Assembly: GCA_017882445.1 (NCBI GenBank)
Contig: JADGPK010000010.1
Span: 1-64,000, forward strand
Reading direction: 5' to 3'
Origin: Solirubrobacteraceae bacterium
GTDB taxonomy: Bacteria; Actinomycetota; Thermoleophilia; Solirubrobacterales; Solirubrobacteraceae
DNA: 64,000 nt
This document shows positions 1-8,817 of this stretch, piece by piece. The stretch's first letter is position 1. Each line of letters starts with the position of its first letter. The translations under genes and the position numbers were made by a program. The notes under the pieces are model-generated. The model saw only the letters and a list, made by a program, of their open reading frames with translations. It was not told the DNA's origin and ran no database searches.

Positions 1-25
1 ATCGCTCGGCGCAGGCGGTGAATCA

Positions 26-1027
26 GTGACAGGCGCTCAACATGACGGCGTCTCAGCACTGGCCCGGAGAGAAATCCCGTCGCCCTACCTGCGCCTGTAC
101 CAACAGGCCGCGGCGCGATACGGCATCGACTGGGCGATCCTCGCCGGTATCGGCAGGGTGGAGTGTGATCACGGGCGCGACCCCGATCCCTCCTGCACGA
201 GGGAAGGCGCGGTCAACTCGGCGGGCGCGGGCGGGCCGATGCAGTTCATGGCGTCGACCTGGTCCACCTATGGCGTGGACGGAAACGGTGACGGCAGCGC
301 CCGGCGATGGGACCCGGCGGACGCCATCTATTCGGCCGCCAACTACCTCAGGGCCTCGGGCGCCCCAGGCGATTACCGGCGTGCGATCTTCGCGTATGAC
401 CACGCCGACTGGTACGTCAACGAGGTCGAGAGCTTCGCGGCGAAGTACCGCGGCCCGTCGATCGAGCCGGTGTACTCAGCGGGCGGGGAAGCGCCGGAAG
501 GCGCCGACTGGAGCCTCGAGGGTCAGAGTCCCACGCCGATTCGGTTCATCGTCGGCCAACGCGCGACGCTAGCGCCGCAAGACGGTCACCTCGCGCTGGT
601 GCCGGCGGGCGTGCCGGCGACCGTGCAGGCGATGGTGGTCGCGGGGAACGAGCTTCAGGATCTCCCATACGGTCCGAGCGGTCATCCAGACCCGCGGGGG
701 GCGACGCAGGAGGACTGCTCGAGCACGGTCAACTACGTGCTCTACCGCTCGGGCGTGCGCGCGATCGCCGAAATCGTCGCAGCGAACCCGCTGGCGCAGG
801 ACTACGTTCACTGGGGCTCGCTTGGCCCGGGCCGGTGGGTGACCATCTACGCAGCCGCGAGCCCGACGCCCCACGTGTTCGTGGTCATCGCCGGCCTGCG
901 CCTCGACACCAGCCACAACGGCACGGATGTCGGTCCGAACCGCGAACAGGACGGCCCGCGGTGGCGCATCCTCGATCATCTCCCGACCTGGGCCCACTGG
1001 TCCGTCCGCCATCCGCCGGGGTTGTAA
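26..1027 (+). CDS. Lytic transglycosylase (SLT-like) with C-terminal NlpC/P60-like Cys domain; N-terminus probably extends upstream of the window
   Basis: IGRVECDHGRDP, GGPMQFMASTW and ANYLRASG match the SLT pattern; later DCSSTVNYVLYRSG and PHVFVV resemble NlpC/P60 Cys and His segments. The frame is open to the window edge and no signal peptide follows the listed start. Confidence 0.7.
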   Translation: MTGAQHDGVSALARREIPSPYLRLYQQAAARYGIDWAILAGIGRVECDHGRDPDPSCTREGAVNSAGAGGPMQFMASTWSTYGVDGNGDGSARRWDPADAIYSAANYLRASGAPGDYRRAIFAYDHADWYVNEVESFAAKYRGPSIEPVYSAGGEAPEGADWSLEGQSPTPIRFIVGQRATLAPQDGHLALVPAGVPATVQAMVVAGNELQDLPYGPSGHPDPRGATQEDCSSTVNYVLYRSGVRAIAEIVAANPLAQDYVHWGSLGPGRWVTIYAAASPTPHVFVVIAGLRLDTSHNGTDVGPNREQDGPRWRILDHLPTWAHWSVRHPPGL

Positions 1028-1039
1028 GGTGGCGAGGCA

Positions 1040-2287
1040 ATGGGCATTCGCAAGGTCGACTACCTGCTCATCGGCGGAGGCCTGGCCTCGGCGAACTGCG
1101 CGCGCTGGCTGCGCGAGGAAGGCGCAGAGGGCGAGGTGCTCCTCGTCGGCCGCGAGCCCGACCCGCCCTACAACCGGCCGAACTGCTCCAAGGGCTATCT
1201 GCGCGGCGAGGAGAGCCGCGAGGAGGCGCTGTTCCGCCCCAACGAGTGGTGGTCAGGGCAGAACATCGAGCTGCTGACGCGCACGAGCGTCATGGCGTTG
1301 GATGTAGGATCGCGCACCGCCAGGCTCTCGACCAAGGAGGACGTCGAGTTCGACAAGGCGCTGATCGCCACCGGGGCCAACGTGCGCCGCCTGAACGTCG
1401 ACGGTTGCGAGCTCGAGCAGATCCACTACCTGCGCACGCTCGGCAACGCCGACGCGATCCGCGAGGGCGTCAAGGACGCCGAGGAGGTGGTGCTGATCGG
1501 CGGCTCCTACATCGGCTGCGAGGTCGCCGCCTCGCTCACGTTGATGGGCAAGCACTGCACGATCGTGACGCAGGAGCAGCACACGCTCGAACGGGGCTTC
1601 GGCGCGCGCGTGGGCCGCTTCTTCGGAGAGCTGCTCGAAGCTCACGGCGTGACGGTGCACGGAGGCGATGAGCTCGAGCGCTTCGAGGGCCAGGGACGTG
1701 TCTCGGAAGTCGTCACGCGGGGCGGCCTCGAGCTGGCGGCCGACGCGGTCGTCATCGGAGCGGGCGTCACGCCCGACGTCGGGCTCGCCCAGCGGGCCGG
1801 CCTTGAGATCGGCGAGCGCGGCGGCGTGCGCTGCTCCTCGCGCCTGGAGAGCTCGCTCCCCGGCCTGTTCGCCGCCGGAGACATCTGCGAGTACGACTCC
1901 GTCGTGCACGGTGGCGCGGCGATGCGGATCGAGCACTGGGACGTGGCGTTCAACCACGGCAAGACCGCCGCCCTGAACATGCTCGGCAGGGACGTGGCCC
2001 ACGAGGAGGTTCCCTACTTCTTCTCCGTGCTGGGCGACTGGGGCGAGCTGGAGTACGTCGGGCCGGCCCATGAGTGGGATCAGGAGATCGTGCGCGGGTC
2101 CTTCGACGACGGGTCGTTCACCAACTGGTATCTGAACGACGGCGTCGTGAAGGCGGCGCTCACGCTCGGACGCTCTGATGACCTCGACCACGCGCGACGC
2201 CTGCTCGTGGGTGAAGTCGTGCTGGACGACGCCCAACGGGCGGCCCTCGGCGACCTCGGCTCGGATCTGGGCGCCGTCGGGCATTGA
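1040..2287 (+). CDS. FAD-dependent pyridine nucleotide-disulfide oxidoreductase (ferredoxin reductase type)
   Basis: N-terminal dinucleotide fold LLIGGGLASANCARWL, VVLIGGSYIGCEVAASL, and GLFAAGDICEYDS FAD motif. Confidence 0.85.
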   Translation: MGIRKVDYLLIGGGLASANCARWLREEGAEGEVLLVGREPDPPYNRPNCSKGYLRGEESREEALFRPNEWWSGQNIELLTRTSVMALDVGSRTARLSTKEDVEFDKALIATGANVRRLNVDGCELEQIHYLRTLGNADAIREGVKDAEEVVLIGGSYIGCEVAASLTLMGKHCTIVTQEQHTLERGFGARVGRFFGELLEAHGVTVHGGDELERFEGQGRVSEVVTRGGLELAADAVVIGAGVTPDVGLAQRAGLEIGERGGVRCSSRLESSLPGLFAAGDICEYDSVVHGGAAMRIEHWDVAFNHGKTAALNMLGRDVAHEEVPYFFSVLGDWGELEYVGPAHEWDQEIVRGSFDDGSFTNWYLNDGVVKAALTLGRSDDLDHARRLLVGEVVLDDAQRAALGDLGSDLGAVGH

Positions 2288-2339
2288 GTTTCCGGAAGCT
2301 CTAGAGAATGGTGCTGTACTGCGGTGCTACACTGATCGG

Positions 2340-2609
2340 GTGCCGACCACTCATCCCCGTCGCTCGATCACTGAAACGCCTTCAGTACGCGAGGCGCTCG
2401 ATGCGCTGCGCCACCGCGGCGAGCGCGTGCGACTGGCGGAGCTCGTGATCCGCGGCGCTTCTGAGCGGCTGCGCGAGATAGAGGCCGAGCGCGACGAGGA
2501 GACCAGCAAGGCCGAGCTCCGTCGTCAGTTGGTCGAGCAACTGCGCACGGGAGAGGGTCTCGATGCGGATGCCGCCTACGAGGTCCGTGAGCACGGCTGG
2601 ACTCACTGA
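2340..2609 (+). CDS. Putative antitoxin (VapB-like position), GTG start
   Basis: Short charged helical protein VPTTHPRRSITETPSVREAL... immediately upstream of a PIN-domain ORF; TACACT lies 6 nt before the GTG. Confidence 0.55.
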   Translation: MPTTHPRRSITETPSVREALDALRHRGERVRLAELVIRGASERLREIEAERDEETSKAELRRQLVEQLRTGEGLDADAAYEVREHGWTH

Positions 2610-2615
2610 GGGTCC

Positions 2616-3062
2616 GTGACCGGCTACCGCCGAGCGTTGCTGCTCGACAACTCGGTATGGGCGAGGGCGATGGATGGCCGTCTTGCCGGTTCTCCCCGTA
2701 AGGTCTTTGAGGCTGCGCTGACCGCCGGTGAGCTGTGGACCTGCCCGCCGTCCCTACTCGAGATGCGCTACAGCGCACGCGACAGAAGTGGGTTTGCAGT
2801 CACGGCGAGGCGGCTCGACGCGCTTTCTCATGTACCGCTCACGGGCGAGGCTGCAAACGCTGCGGTGATGGCGCAGGCCGAGCTCGCATCCGCTCCGGGT
2901 ATCTCTCATCGCGTCAAGCCGGTCGATCTTCTGATCGCCGCGACCGCAGCAGCTGCCGGCCTCGGCGTGCTGCACTATGACCGCGACTACGACACGATCG
3001 CCGAGCACACCTCGCTGTCGTTCGCCAGCGTGTGGGTAGCTCCCCGCGGCAGCATCGGCTGA
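2616..3062 (+). CDS. PIN-domain ribonuclease toxin (VapC-like)
   Basis: LLLDNSVWARAM (PIN acidic start), SLLEMRYS, VKPVDLLIAATAAAAGLGVLHYDRDYDTIA (classic PIN C-terminal acidic residues). Confidence 0.85.
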   Translation: MTGYRRALLLDNSVWARAMDGRLAGSPRKVFEAALTAGELWTCPPSLLEMRYSARDRSGFAVTARRLDALSHVPLTGEAANAAVMAQAELASAPGISHRVKPVDLLIAATAAAAGLGVLHYDRDYDTIAEHTSLSFASVWVAPRGSIG

Positions 3063-3125
3063 CCGTTCGACGTCTGACGCGTCCCGGCGTCCGCCGACGG
3101 CCGTCGAGTACGATGTGCCGTTCAA

Positions 3126-3293
3126 CGGTCGGTGGTGAAGGGAAGCCGGTGAGAATCCGGCGCGGACCCGCCACTGTGACCGGGGATGCCCAGCGTGGCG
3201 CGCCTGCTCGGCGCGCAGCCACCGACCCGCCTCCGGCGGGATGGGAAGGCGCGGAGGGGTAGGCCCGGGAGCCAGGAGACCTGCCTCCGACCG
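3126..3293 (+). promoter_or_regulatory. Cobalamin (B12) riboswitch
   Basis: ggtgaagggaagccggtgagaatccggcgcggacccgccactgtgaccggg plus downstream gccaggagacctgcctccgaccg; closing P1 cggtcgg (3126-3132) / ccgaccg (3287-3293). Confidence 0.95.
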
Positions 3294-3329
3294 AAAGCCC
3301 ACAAGCCCTCGTGGAAAGGGGTTGGCTCC

Positions 3330-4529
3330 ATGCCCTCATCTCGTCGTGTCTCGGAGGCGCTCATCGCCGGATGCCTCTCACTCCTGTTCGTCTCAACCGC
3401 GCTTGCCGCAGGACCGGCGACCGTCACCGTGCGTGTTGAGGGGGTGACCGAAACGAAGCTCCCGCTGACGCTCCTCACCACTACGACCGAACCCGTGGTG
3501 AAGGGCGGCGAAGGCTCGTGTTCGGGCACGAGCGCGCTCGGCGCGTTGCAGCTCGCGACCGGCGGCAACTGGAGCGGCGCATGGAGCGCCGGCTACCACG
3601 GGTACTTCATCGAAGCGATCGAGGGCGAGGGCGAAGCGGTGGGGAGCTCCAAGTACTACTGGTCGTTCTGGGTGAACGACCGCTATCAGGAAGAAGGCGC
3701 GTGCGCCGTCGAGCTGGAACCGGGCGACCGTGTGCTGTTCTTCCCGATCTGCTGGGAAGCATGTCCCGCCGGCGCGGAACCCACGCCGCTCGAGGTCGAA
3801 GCGCCCGCCACGGCCAACGTCGGCGAACAGGTGAACGTCACCGTCAAGCAGTACAACGTCAAGGGCGAACCTTCGCCGGCGGCCGGCGCGCACATAGCTT
3901 CGAACGGGACATCAGCGACCACCGATTCGCAAGGGCACGCCACCCTCACGTTCGCTACGCGCGGCGCATACAGCCTGCAGGTCACCGGCGCGGAATCCGG
4001 CCCGCCCGCGGTGCGCACCGAGACGGCCGTCTGTGTTCATGCCGGCAACGACGGCAACTGCGGCACGCACGTGGAAGTGACTGCGGCCAACCCGACCGGC
4101 TCCAGCACGTCTGCGGGCGGTGGCGGCGTGGCCGGTTTCACACAGGCTCGGCCCTACACCGGACCCTTTGCGCTCGTCGCCGACGCCACGAGCCTGATCG
4201 ACGGCCACGTCTACACGCACGGTCACGCGCCGAGGGAACTCGCCGGCAGGATCCTCGCGCACAGCGCCGTCTCGTCGGTGAGCCTCGAGCTGCGTCGGCG
4301 CTACCGGGGACGCTGCTACTCCTACGACGGGATCAGCGAGCGGTTCCACTCGTCGCGCTGCGGCAGGGGCAGCCTCTTCAAAGTCTCCAGCAACGGCGTC
4401 TTCTCCTATCTGCTGCCCGCGACGCTCGGACCGGGGCGTTACGTGCTCGACGTGCACGCTACCGACGCGGCCGGTAATCAGGTGACGCTCGCGCGGGGGA
4501 CATCGAGGCTCGTCTTCTATGTCCGCTAA
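3330..4529 (+). CDS. Secreted DUF4430 (transcobalamin C-terminal-like) protein with Ig-like region
   Basis: Signal peptide MPSSRRVSEALIAGCLSLLFVSTALAA; DUF4430 pattern YYWSFWVNDRYQEEGACAVELEPGDRVLFF; Ig-like TANVGEQVNVTVKQYN...; directly follows the riboswitch. Confidence 0.85.
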   Translation: MPSSRRVSEALIAGCLSLLFVSTALAAGPATVTVRVEGVTETKLPLTLLTTTTEPVVKGGEGSCSGTSALGALQLATGGNWSGAWSAGYHGYFIEAIEGEGEAVGSSKYYWSFWVNDRYQEEGACAVELEPGDRVLFFPICWEACPAGAEPTPLEVEAPATANVGEQVNVTVKQYNVKGEPSPAAGAHIASNGTSATTDSQGHATLTFATRGAYSLQVTGAESGPPAVRTETAVCVHAGNDGNCGTHVEVTAANPTGSSTSAGGGGVAGFTQARPYTGPFALVADATSLIDGHVYTHGHAPRELAGRILAHSAVSSVSLELRRRYRGRCYSYDGISERFHSSRCGRGSLFKVSSNGVFSYLLPATLGPGRYVLDVHATDAAGNQVTLARGTSRLVFYVR

Positions 4530-5304
4530 GCGGGTCTCGGTCTCGGTCTCGGTCTCGGCACTGGCCGCGGTCGTCGTCGCGTTGACGGCGGCCGCGGGCG
4601 TGGACGCGCTGCCCGCCGCCCGCGTCTCGGCGGCGGGGCCGAGCGTGCAGAGCATGATCGTCGGTGCGACGGGTGCGATCATCTCGACGGCGCGCACGGT
4701 GACCGCGAGCGCCACCACCGTCCGCGTCGGGCGCCGCGGCTGCGCGGTGGCGGCGGGCACGCCGCTCGCGGTCCTCGCCGCCGTCCGGCGCGCCGGTGGG
4801 CCGGGCTTCGCGCTGCGCGACTACGGACGTTGCGGCTCGGCGCCGCGCAACTCCGCCGAGCTGTTCGTCTACTCGCTCGGCGGCGAGACGAACAGCGGGC
4901 AGAACGGCTGGGAGTACAAGGTCGCCGAGGTGTCTGGCGCGACCGGCGCCGCCGATCCCAGCGGTCCCATGGGCGACCGTCGGCTCCTGCGCTCGGGCGA
5001 GCGCGTGCTGTGGTTCTGGTGTCAGGCGTCCGGCGGCGGCTGCCAACGCACGCTCGCGGTCGCTCCCGCGGCCTCCACCGCGCCTGCCGGCGGTTCGCTG
5101 ACCGTCACGGTGACCGGCTATGACAACGAAGGCCGCGGCGCGCCGACAGCGGGGGCGATCGTCACGCTCGGCTCGGATTTCGCCTCAACAGGCGCGCACG
5201 GACGCGCCACGCTCGTCGTGCCCTCCACGCCGGGTCGCTACCGGATCAAAGCAACCCGCCGTGGTCTCGTGCCGTCGTTTCCGGAGACGATCCTCGTCAG
5301 ATGA
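4519..5304 (+). CDS. Second secreted DUF4430-like + Ig-like protein
   Basis: Signal peptide; SGQNGWEYKV...LRSGERVLWFWCQ (DUF4430-like) and Ig-like SLTVTVTGYDNEG; overlaps the upstream ORF by 11 nt. Confidence 0.75.
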   Translation: MSAKRVSVSVSVSALAAVVVALTAAAGVDALPAARVSAAGPSVQSMIVGATGAIISTARTVTASATTVRVGRRGCAVAAGTPLAVLAAVRRAGGPGFALRDYGRCGSAPRNSAELFVYSLGGETNSGQNGWEYKVAEVSGATGAADPSGPMGDRRLLRSGERVLWFWCQASGGGCQRTLAVAPAASTAPAGGSLTVTVTGYDNEGRGAPTAGAIVTLGSDFASTGAHGRATLVVPSTPGRYRIKATRRGLVPSFPETILVR

Positions 5305-6236
5305 GACCGCTCCGAGTCCTCGGCGCATGTCTCGCCGCAATGCTCGGTGCGGTCGCGCTCGCCGGCTGCGGGCTCGGCCCCGGACCGGCGCCGAGCGCCG
5401 TCCAGCTGCTGGTCACGCGCGACTTCGGTGCGCGTGTGCTGCACCGCAGCGGCGCGCTGAAGGTCAGCGGGCAGGAGACGGTGATGAGCCTCCTGATGCG
5501 CAACTACACCGTCACCACCCGCTTCGGGGGCGGCTTCGTGCAGAGCATCGACGGGCTCTCAGGGGGTCAGCAGGCCCGGCAGCCGGTCGACTGGTTCTAC
5601 TACGACAACGGCGTTCAGGCGACCAAGGGAGCCGCGGCGACCGACGTGCATCCCGGAGATCACATCTGGTGGGATGACCACGACTGGAGCCAGACCGAGG
5701 AAGTGCCGGCCGTGGTCGGATCGTTCCCCGAGCCGTTCCTGAACGGCATCGGCGGCAAGCGTCTGCCGGTGCGCGTCGAATGCGCGGACGTCGCCGGCTA
5801 TGCGTGTCGTACCGTCACCTCGCGGCTGCGCTCCTTCGGGGTCCCGGCGGCGATCGCGGCGCTCGGCAGCAGCGGCGAGCCGCAGACGCTGCGCGTGATC
5901 GTCGGTCCGTGGGCCACCATCGGCGGCGATCTCAGCGCTCAGGGAATCGAGCGCGGTCCTCGCGACAGCGGCGTCTACGCGCGCATGTCGCAGGACGGAC
6001 GCACGCTGACGCCGCTCGATGAGAACGGCCGGGCGCTGACGCCGCTCTTCGCCGGCACGGGGGTGATCGCCGCGACGCGACACGCCGAAGACGCGCCCGT
6101 GTGGGTCGTCAGCGGAACCGACGGCCGCGGCGTGGAACTCGCCGCGCGGGGCTTCAACCAGACCACGCTGCAGGATCGCTTCGCCGTGGCCCTCCTCCCC
6201 GGCGGTGCGCTGCCGTTGCCGGAGGTGCAGGGGTGA
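5301..6236 (+). CDS. DUF4430-like lipoprotein
   Basis: Lipobox LAGC; VDWFYYDNGVQATKGAAATDVHPGDHIWWDDHDWS DUF4430-like; ATGA overlap with upstream gene. Confidence 0.75.
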   Translation: MRPLRVLGACLAAMLGAVALAGCGLGPGPAPSAVQLLVTRDFGARVLHRSGALKVSGQETVMSLLMRNYTVTTRFGGGFVQSIDGLSGGQQARQPVDWFYYDNGVQATKGAAATDVHPGDHIWWDDHDWSQTEEVPAVVGSFPEPFLNGIGGKRLPVRVECADVAGYACRTVTSRLRSFGVPAAIAALGSSGEPQTLRVIVGPWATIGGDLSAQGIERGPRDSGVYARMSQDGRTLTPLDENGRALTPLFAGTGVIAATRHAEDAPVWVVSGTDGRGVELAARGFNQTTLQDRFAVALLPGGALPLPEVQG

Positions 6237-7138
6237 GGGCCGTCGCCGCGTCGCGCCGCGTCGTCTACCGTCGCCGTGCGAGCCCGCTGCACGCCGCCCG
6301 CGCACCGGTCGCCGCCGCATACGGGTCCGCGTTGGCCGCCTCCGCCCTGATCGTCCAGAATCCGGTGCTGCTCGGCGCTCTGCTGTGCGCGGTGCTCGTC
6401 GCGGCCGCCGCTTCGGGGCTGGGTCGTGATCTCCTCGGGGCCGCCCGTGTCACCGTGCTGCCGATCGTGCTCGTGACCGTGCTGGTCAACGTCCTGGTGA
6501 GTCGGGGTGGCCTGACCGTGTTCGCGCGACTCGGCGACTGGGGCGTGCTCGGGCAGATGAACCTGACGGTCGAGGCGGTCGTCTACGGCCTGGTGTTCGC
6601 CCTGCGCCTGCTCGTCGTCACGCTCGCATGCCTGCTCGTGGTCTGCACGGCCGACCCCGACGAGCTGCTGTTCGCGTTCCGGCGCGTCTCGCCCCGCTCG
6701 GCGCTGACCGCCGCGCTGGCGACAAGGCTGATCCCCGTCCTCTCCCAGGACGCGCAGCGGCTGGCCGAGGCTCAGCGCTGCCGGCCCGACGGGGGAGCGC
6801 GCGGAGCCCGCGGCGTGCTCGCGATTCTGCGCGCGACCGTCGGCGGAGCGCTTGAGCGTTCGCTGGACGTGGCGGCGGTGCTCGAGATGCGCGGCTACGG
6901 CGCCTCCGGGAGAGCACCACGCGCCCGTCACGCCTTCTCGCGCCACGACCTCGCGTTTGCGGCGGCCGCCGTCGCCCTGGTCGGCCTGTCGGTGCTCACG
7001 GCCGTGAGCGGGGCCGCCCCGTTCAGTGCATATCCGCTCGTCAGCCTGCCGCTGGGGACACCGGCGTTGGCGGTTGCGGCGCTGCTGCTCGTGCTCAGCG
7101 CCGTTCCCTTTGCCGACAGGCGGGGGATCGAGCCGTGA
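6233..7138 (+). CDS. ECF transporter transmembrane T component (EcfT/CbiQ family), GTG start
   Basis: Multi-TM; ALLEMRGYG-like coupling segment AAVLEMRGYGASGR plus ALATRLIPVLSQDAQRLAEAQRCR; GTGA overlap with upstream gene. Confidence 0.9.
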   Translation: MRAVAASRRVVYRRRASPLHAARAPVAAAYGSALAASALIVQNPVLLGALLCAVLVAAAASGLGRDLLGAARVTVLPIVLVTVLVNVLVSRGGLTVFARLGDWGVLGQMNLTVEAVVYGLVFALRLLVVTLACLLVVCTADPDELLFAFRRVSPRSALTAALATRLIPVLSQDAQRLAEAQRCRPDGGARGARGVLAILRATVGGALERSLDVAAVLEMRGYGASGRAPRARHAFSRHDLAFAAAAVALVGLSVLTAVSGAAPFSAYPLVSLPLGTPALAVAALLLVLSAVPFADRRGIEP

Positions 7139-8817
7139 GCGTCCTGCGCTTCGAGCGCGTCAGCTACCGCTATCCCGTCGCGGACACCGACGCGCTGCGC
7201 GAGGTCAGCCTCGCGGTGGCGCCCGGTGAGTTCTGCGTGCTGGCGGGACTCTCCGGATCGGGCAAGTCGACCCTGCTGCGCTCCGCAGCCGGCCTCGTTC
7301 CCCACTTTCACGGCGGCACCTTCTCGGGGACTGTCACCGTGGGCGGGCTCGACACGCGCGAGCACCCCCCGGCCGCGATCGGCGCCGTGGCCGGGACGCT
7401 GCTGCAGGACCCCGAGACGCAGGTGATCATGAGCACCGTGCGGGCCGAGATCGCGCTCGCGCTCGAGAACCTCGGGCACGGCGCCGCAGCGGTCGCGCGG
7501 GCGGTCGAGGAGACCTCGCTCGCGCTGGGGATCGGGCACCTGCTCGACCGCTCCACAGGCGAGCTCTCCGGCGGGGAGCTTCAGCGGGTGGCCCTCGCGG
7601 CGGCGCTCGCCTCCCGTCCACCGCTCGTGCTGCTCGACGAGCCCACCTCCCAGCTCGATCCCGTCGCCGGGGACGAGCTCATCTGGCAGCTGCGCCGCCT
7701 GAACCAGGAGTCCGACACGGCCGTGCTCCTGATCGAGCATCGCCTCGAGCGATGCCTCGCAGCAGCCGACCGTGTGATCGTCCTCGCCGACGGAGCCGTG
7801 GTGTGCGACAGAGATCCCCGCGGCTTCCTGGAATGGGCGGCTGAGAACGAGCCCTCGCTCCAGACGCCCGGAGCGCGCCTGTTCGCCACGGTCGGACTGC
7901 GCCCGGCGCCCACCGGTGTCAAGCAGGCACGCGCGACGCTGCGCCAACACGGCTTGCTCGCGCTCGCGGGCGCCTCACCGAGCCCACCTTCCACGAGCAG
8001 CCTCCGCAAAGCGCGCGGGCGCAGGGCCGGGCGCGCGGGCAGATGGCTCGCAGGGGGGGAGAGGCAGGCCCAGGCGGCGCTCGAGCTACGGGGCGTCTGG
8101 CATGAGCTGCGCGACGGTCCCGCGATCCTGCGCGGAGTCGATCTGTGGATTCACCCCGGCGAGACGGTGGTTCTGATGGGACGCAATGGCGCGGGCAAGT
8201 CGACGCTGTTGCGGCATGCCGCCGAGATCATGGAGCCGACGCGCGGAACCGTCAGGCGAGCCGGGCGGGTGGCGCTGCTGTTGCAGAACCCCGGCGACTA
8301 CTTCCTGCGCGAACGGGTCGGGCAGGAGGCGCCCGCCTCGGCCCTGAGGACCGTCGGCCTCGGCGAGCTCGTCGATCGCCACCCTCGTGACCTCTCCGGA
8401 GGGCAGCGACAGCGGCTGGCCCTGGCGATCGTGCTGGGCGGCGATCAGCCGGCGGTCCTCCTCGCGCTCGACGAGCCCACCCGTGGAATGGACAGGGCGG
8501 CCAAGGAACTGCTCGCGCGTTGGCTGTGTGAGCGCGCGCGAGAGGGCATCGCGGTGCTCGTCGCCACCCACGACGCCGAGTTCGCCGCCGACTTCGCCTC
8601 GCGTGGGGTGCTGCTCGCCGACGGTCGCGTCATCGCCGACGGACCGATCGAGGAGATCCTGTCCGGGGGCTGGTATTTCGCGACCGAAACCGCGCGGATC
8701 CTGGGCGGCGCTCAGGGCGCGCTGCGCCCCGAGCAGGGCGCAGAGACGCTGCTCACCGTAATCGCCGACCGCGAGGGAGCGCCCACCCGGCTCCTCGTTG
8801 AGGAGGCCGGCCGATGA
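7135..8817 (+). CDS. ECF transporter ATPase, two fused nucleotide-binding domains (EcfA-EcfA')
   Basis: Two Walker A ([18 protein letters not shown]), two signatures (LSGGELQR, LSGGQRQR), two Walker B (VLLDEPTS, LALDEPTR). Confidence 0.95.
   Translation: MSVLRFERVSYRYPVADTDALREVSLAVAPGEFCVLAGLSGSGKSTLLRSAAGLVPHFHGGTFSGTVTVGGLDTREHPPAAIGAVAGTLLQDPETQVIMSTVRAEIALALENLGHGAAAVARAVEETSLALGIGHLLDRSTGELSGGELQRVALAAALASRPPLVLLDEPTSQLDPVAGDELIWQLRRLNQESDTAVLLIEHRLERCLAAADRVIVLADGAVVCDRDPRGFLEWAAENEPSLQTPGARLFATVGLRPAPTGVKQARATLRQHGLLALAGASPSPPSTSSLRKARGRRAGRAGRWLAGGERQAQAALELRGVWHELRDGPAILRGVDLWIHPGETVVLMGRNGAGKSTLLRHAAEIMEPTRGTVRRAGRVALLLQNPGDYFLRERVGQEAPASALRTVGLGELVDRHPRDLSGGQRQRLALAIVLGGDQPAVLLALDEPTRGMDRAAKELLARWLCERAREGIAVLVATHDAEFAADFASRGVLLADGRVIADGPIEEILSGGWYFATETARILGGAQGALRPEQGAETLLTVIADREGAPTRLLVEEAGR

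Noticed and set aside
3186-3329. Extended N-terminus of ORF 3186-4529
   Set aside because: It lies inside the cobalamin riboswitch; the signal peptide and plausible SD place the start at ATG 3330.
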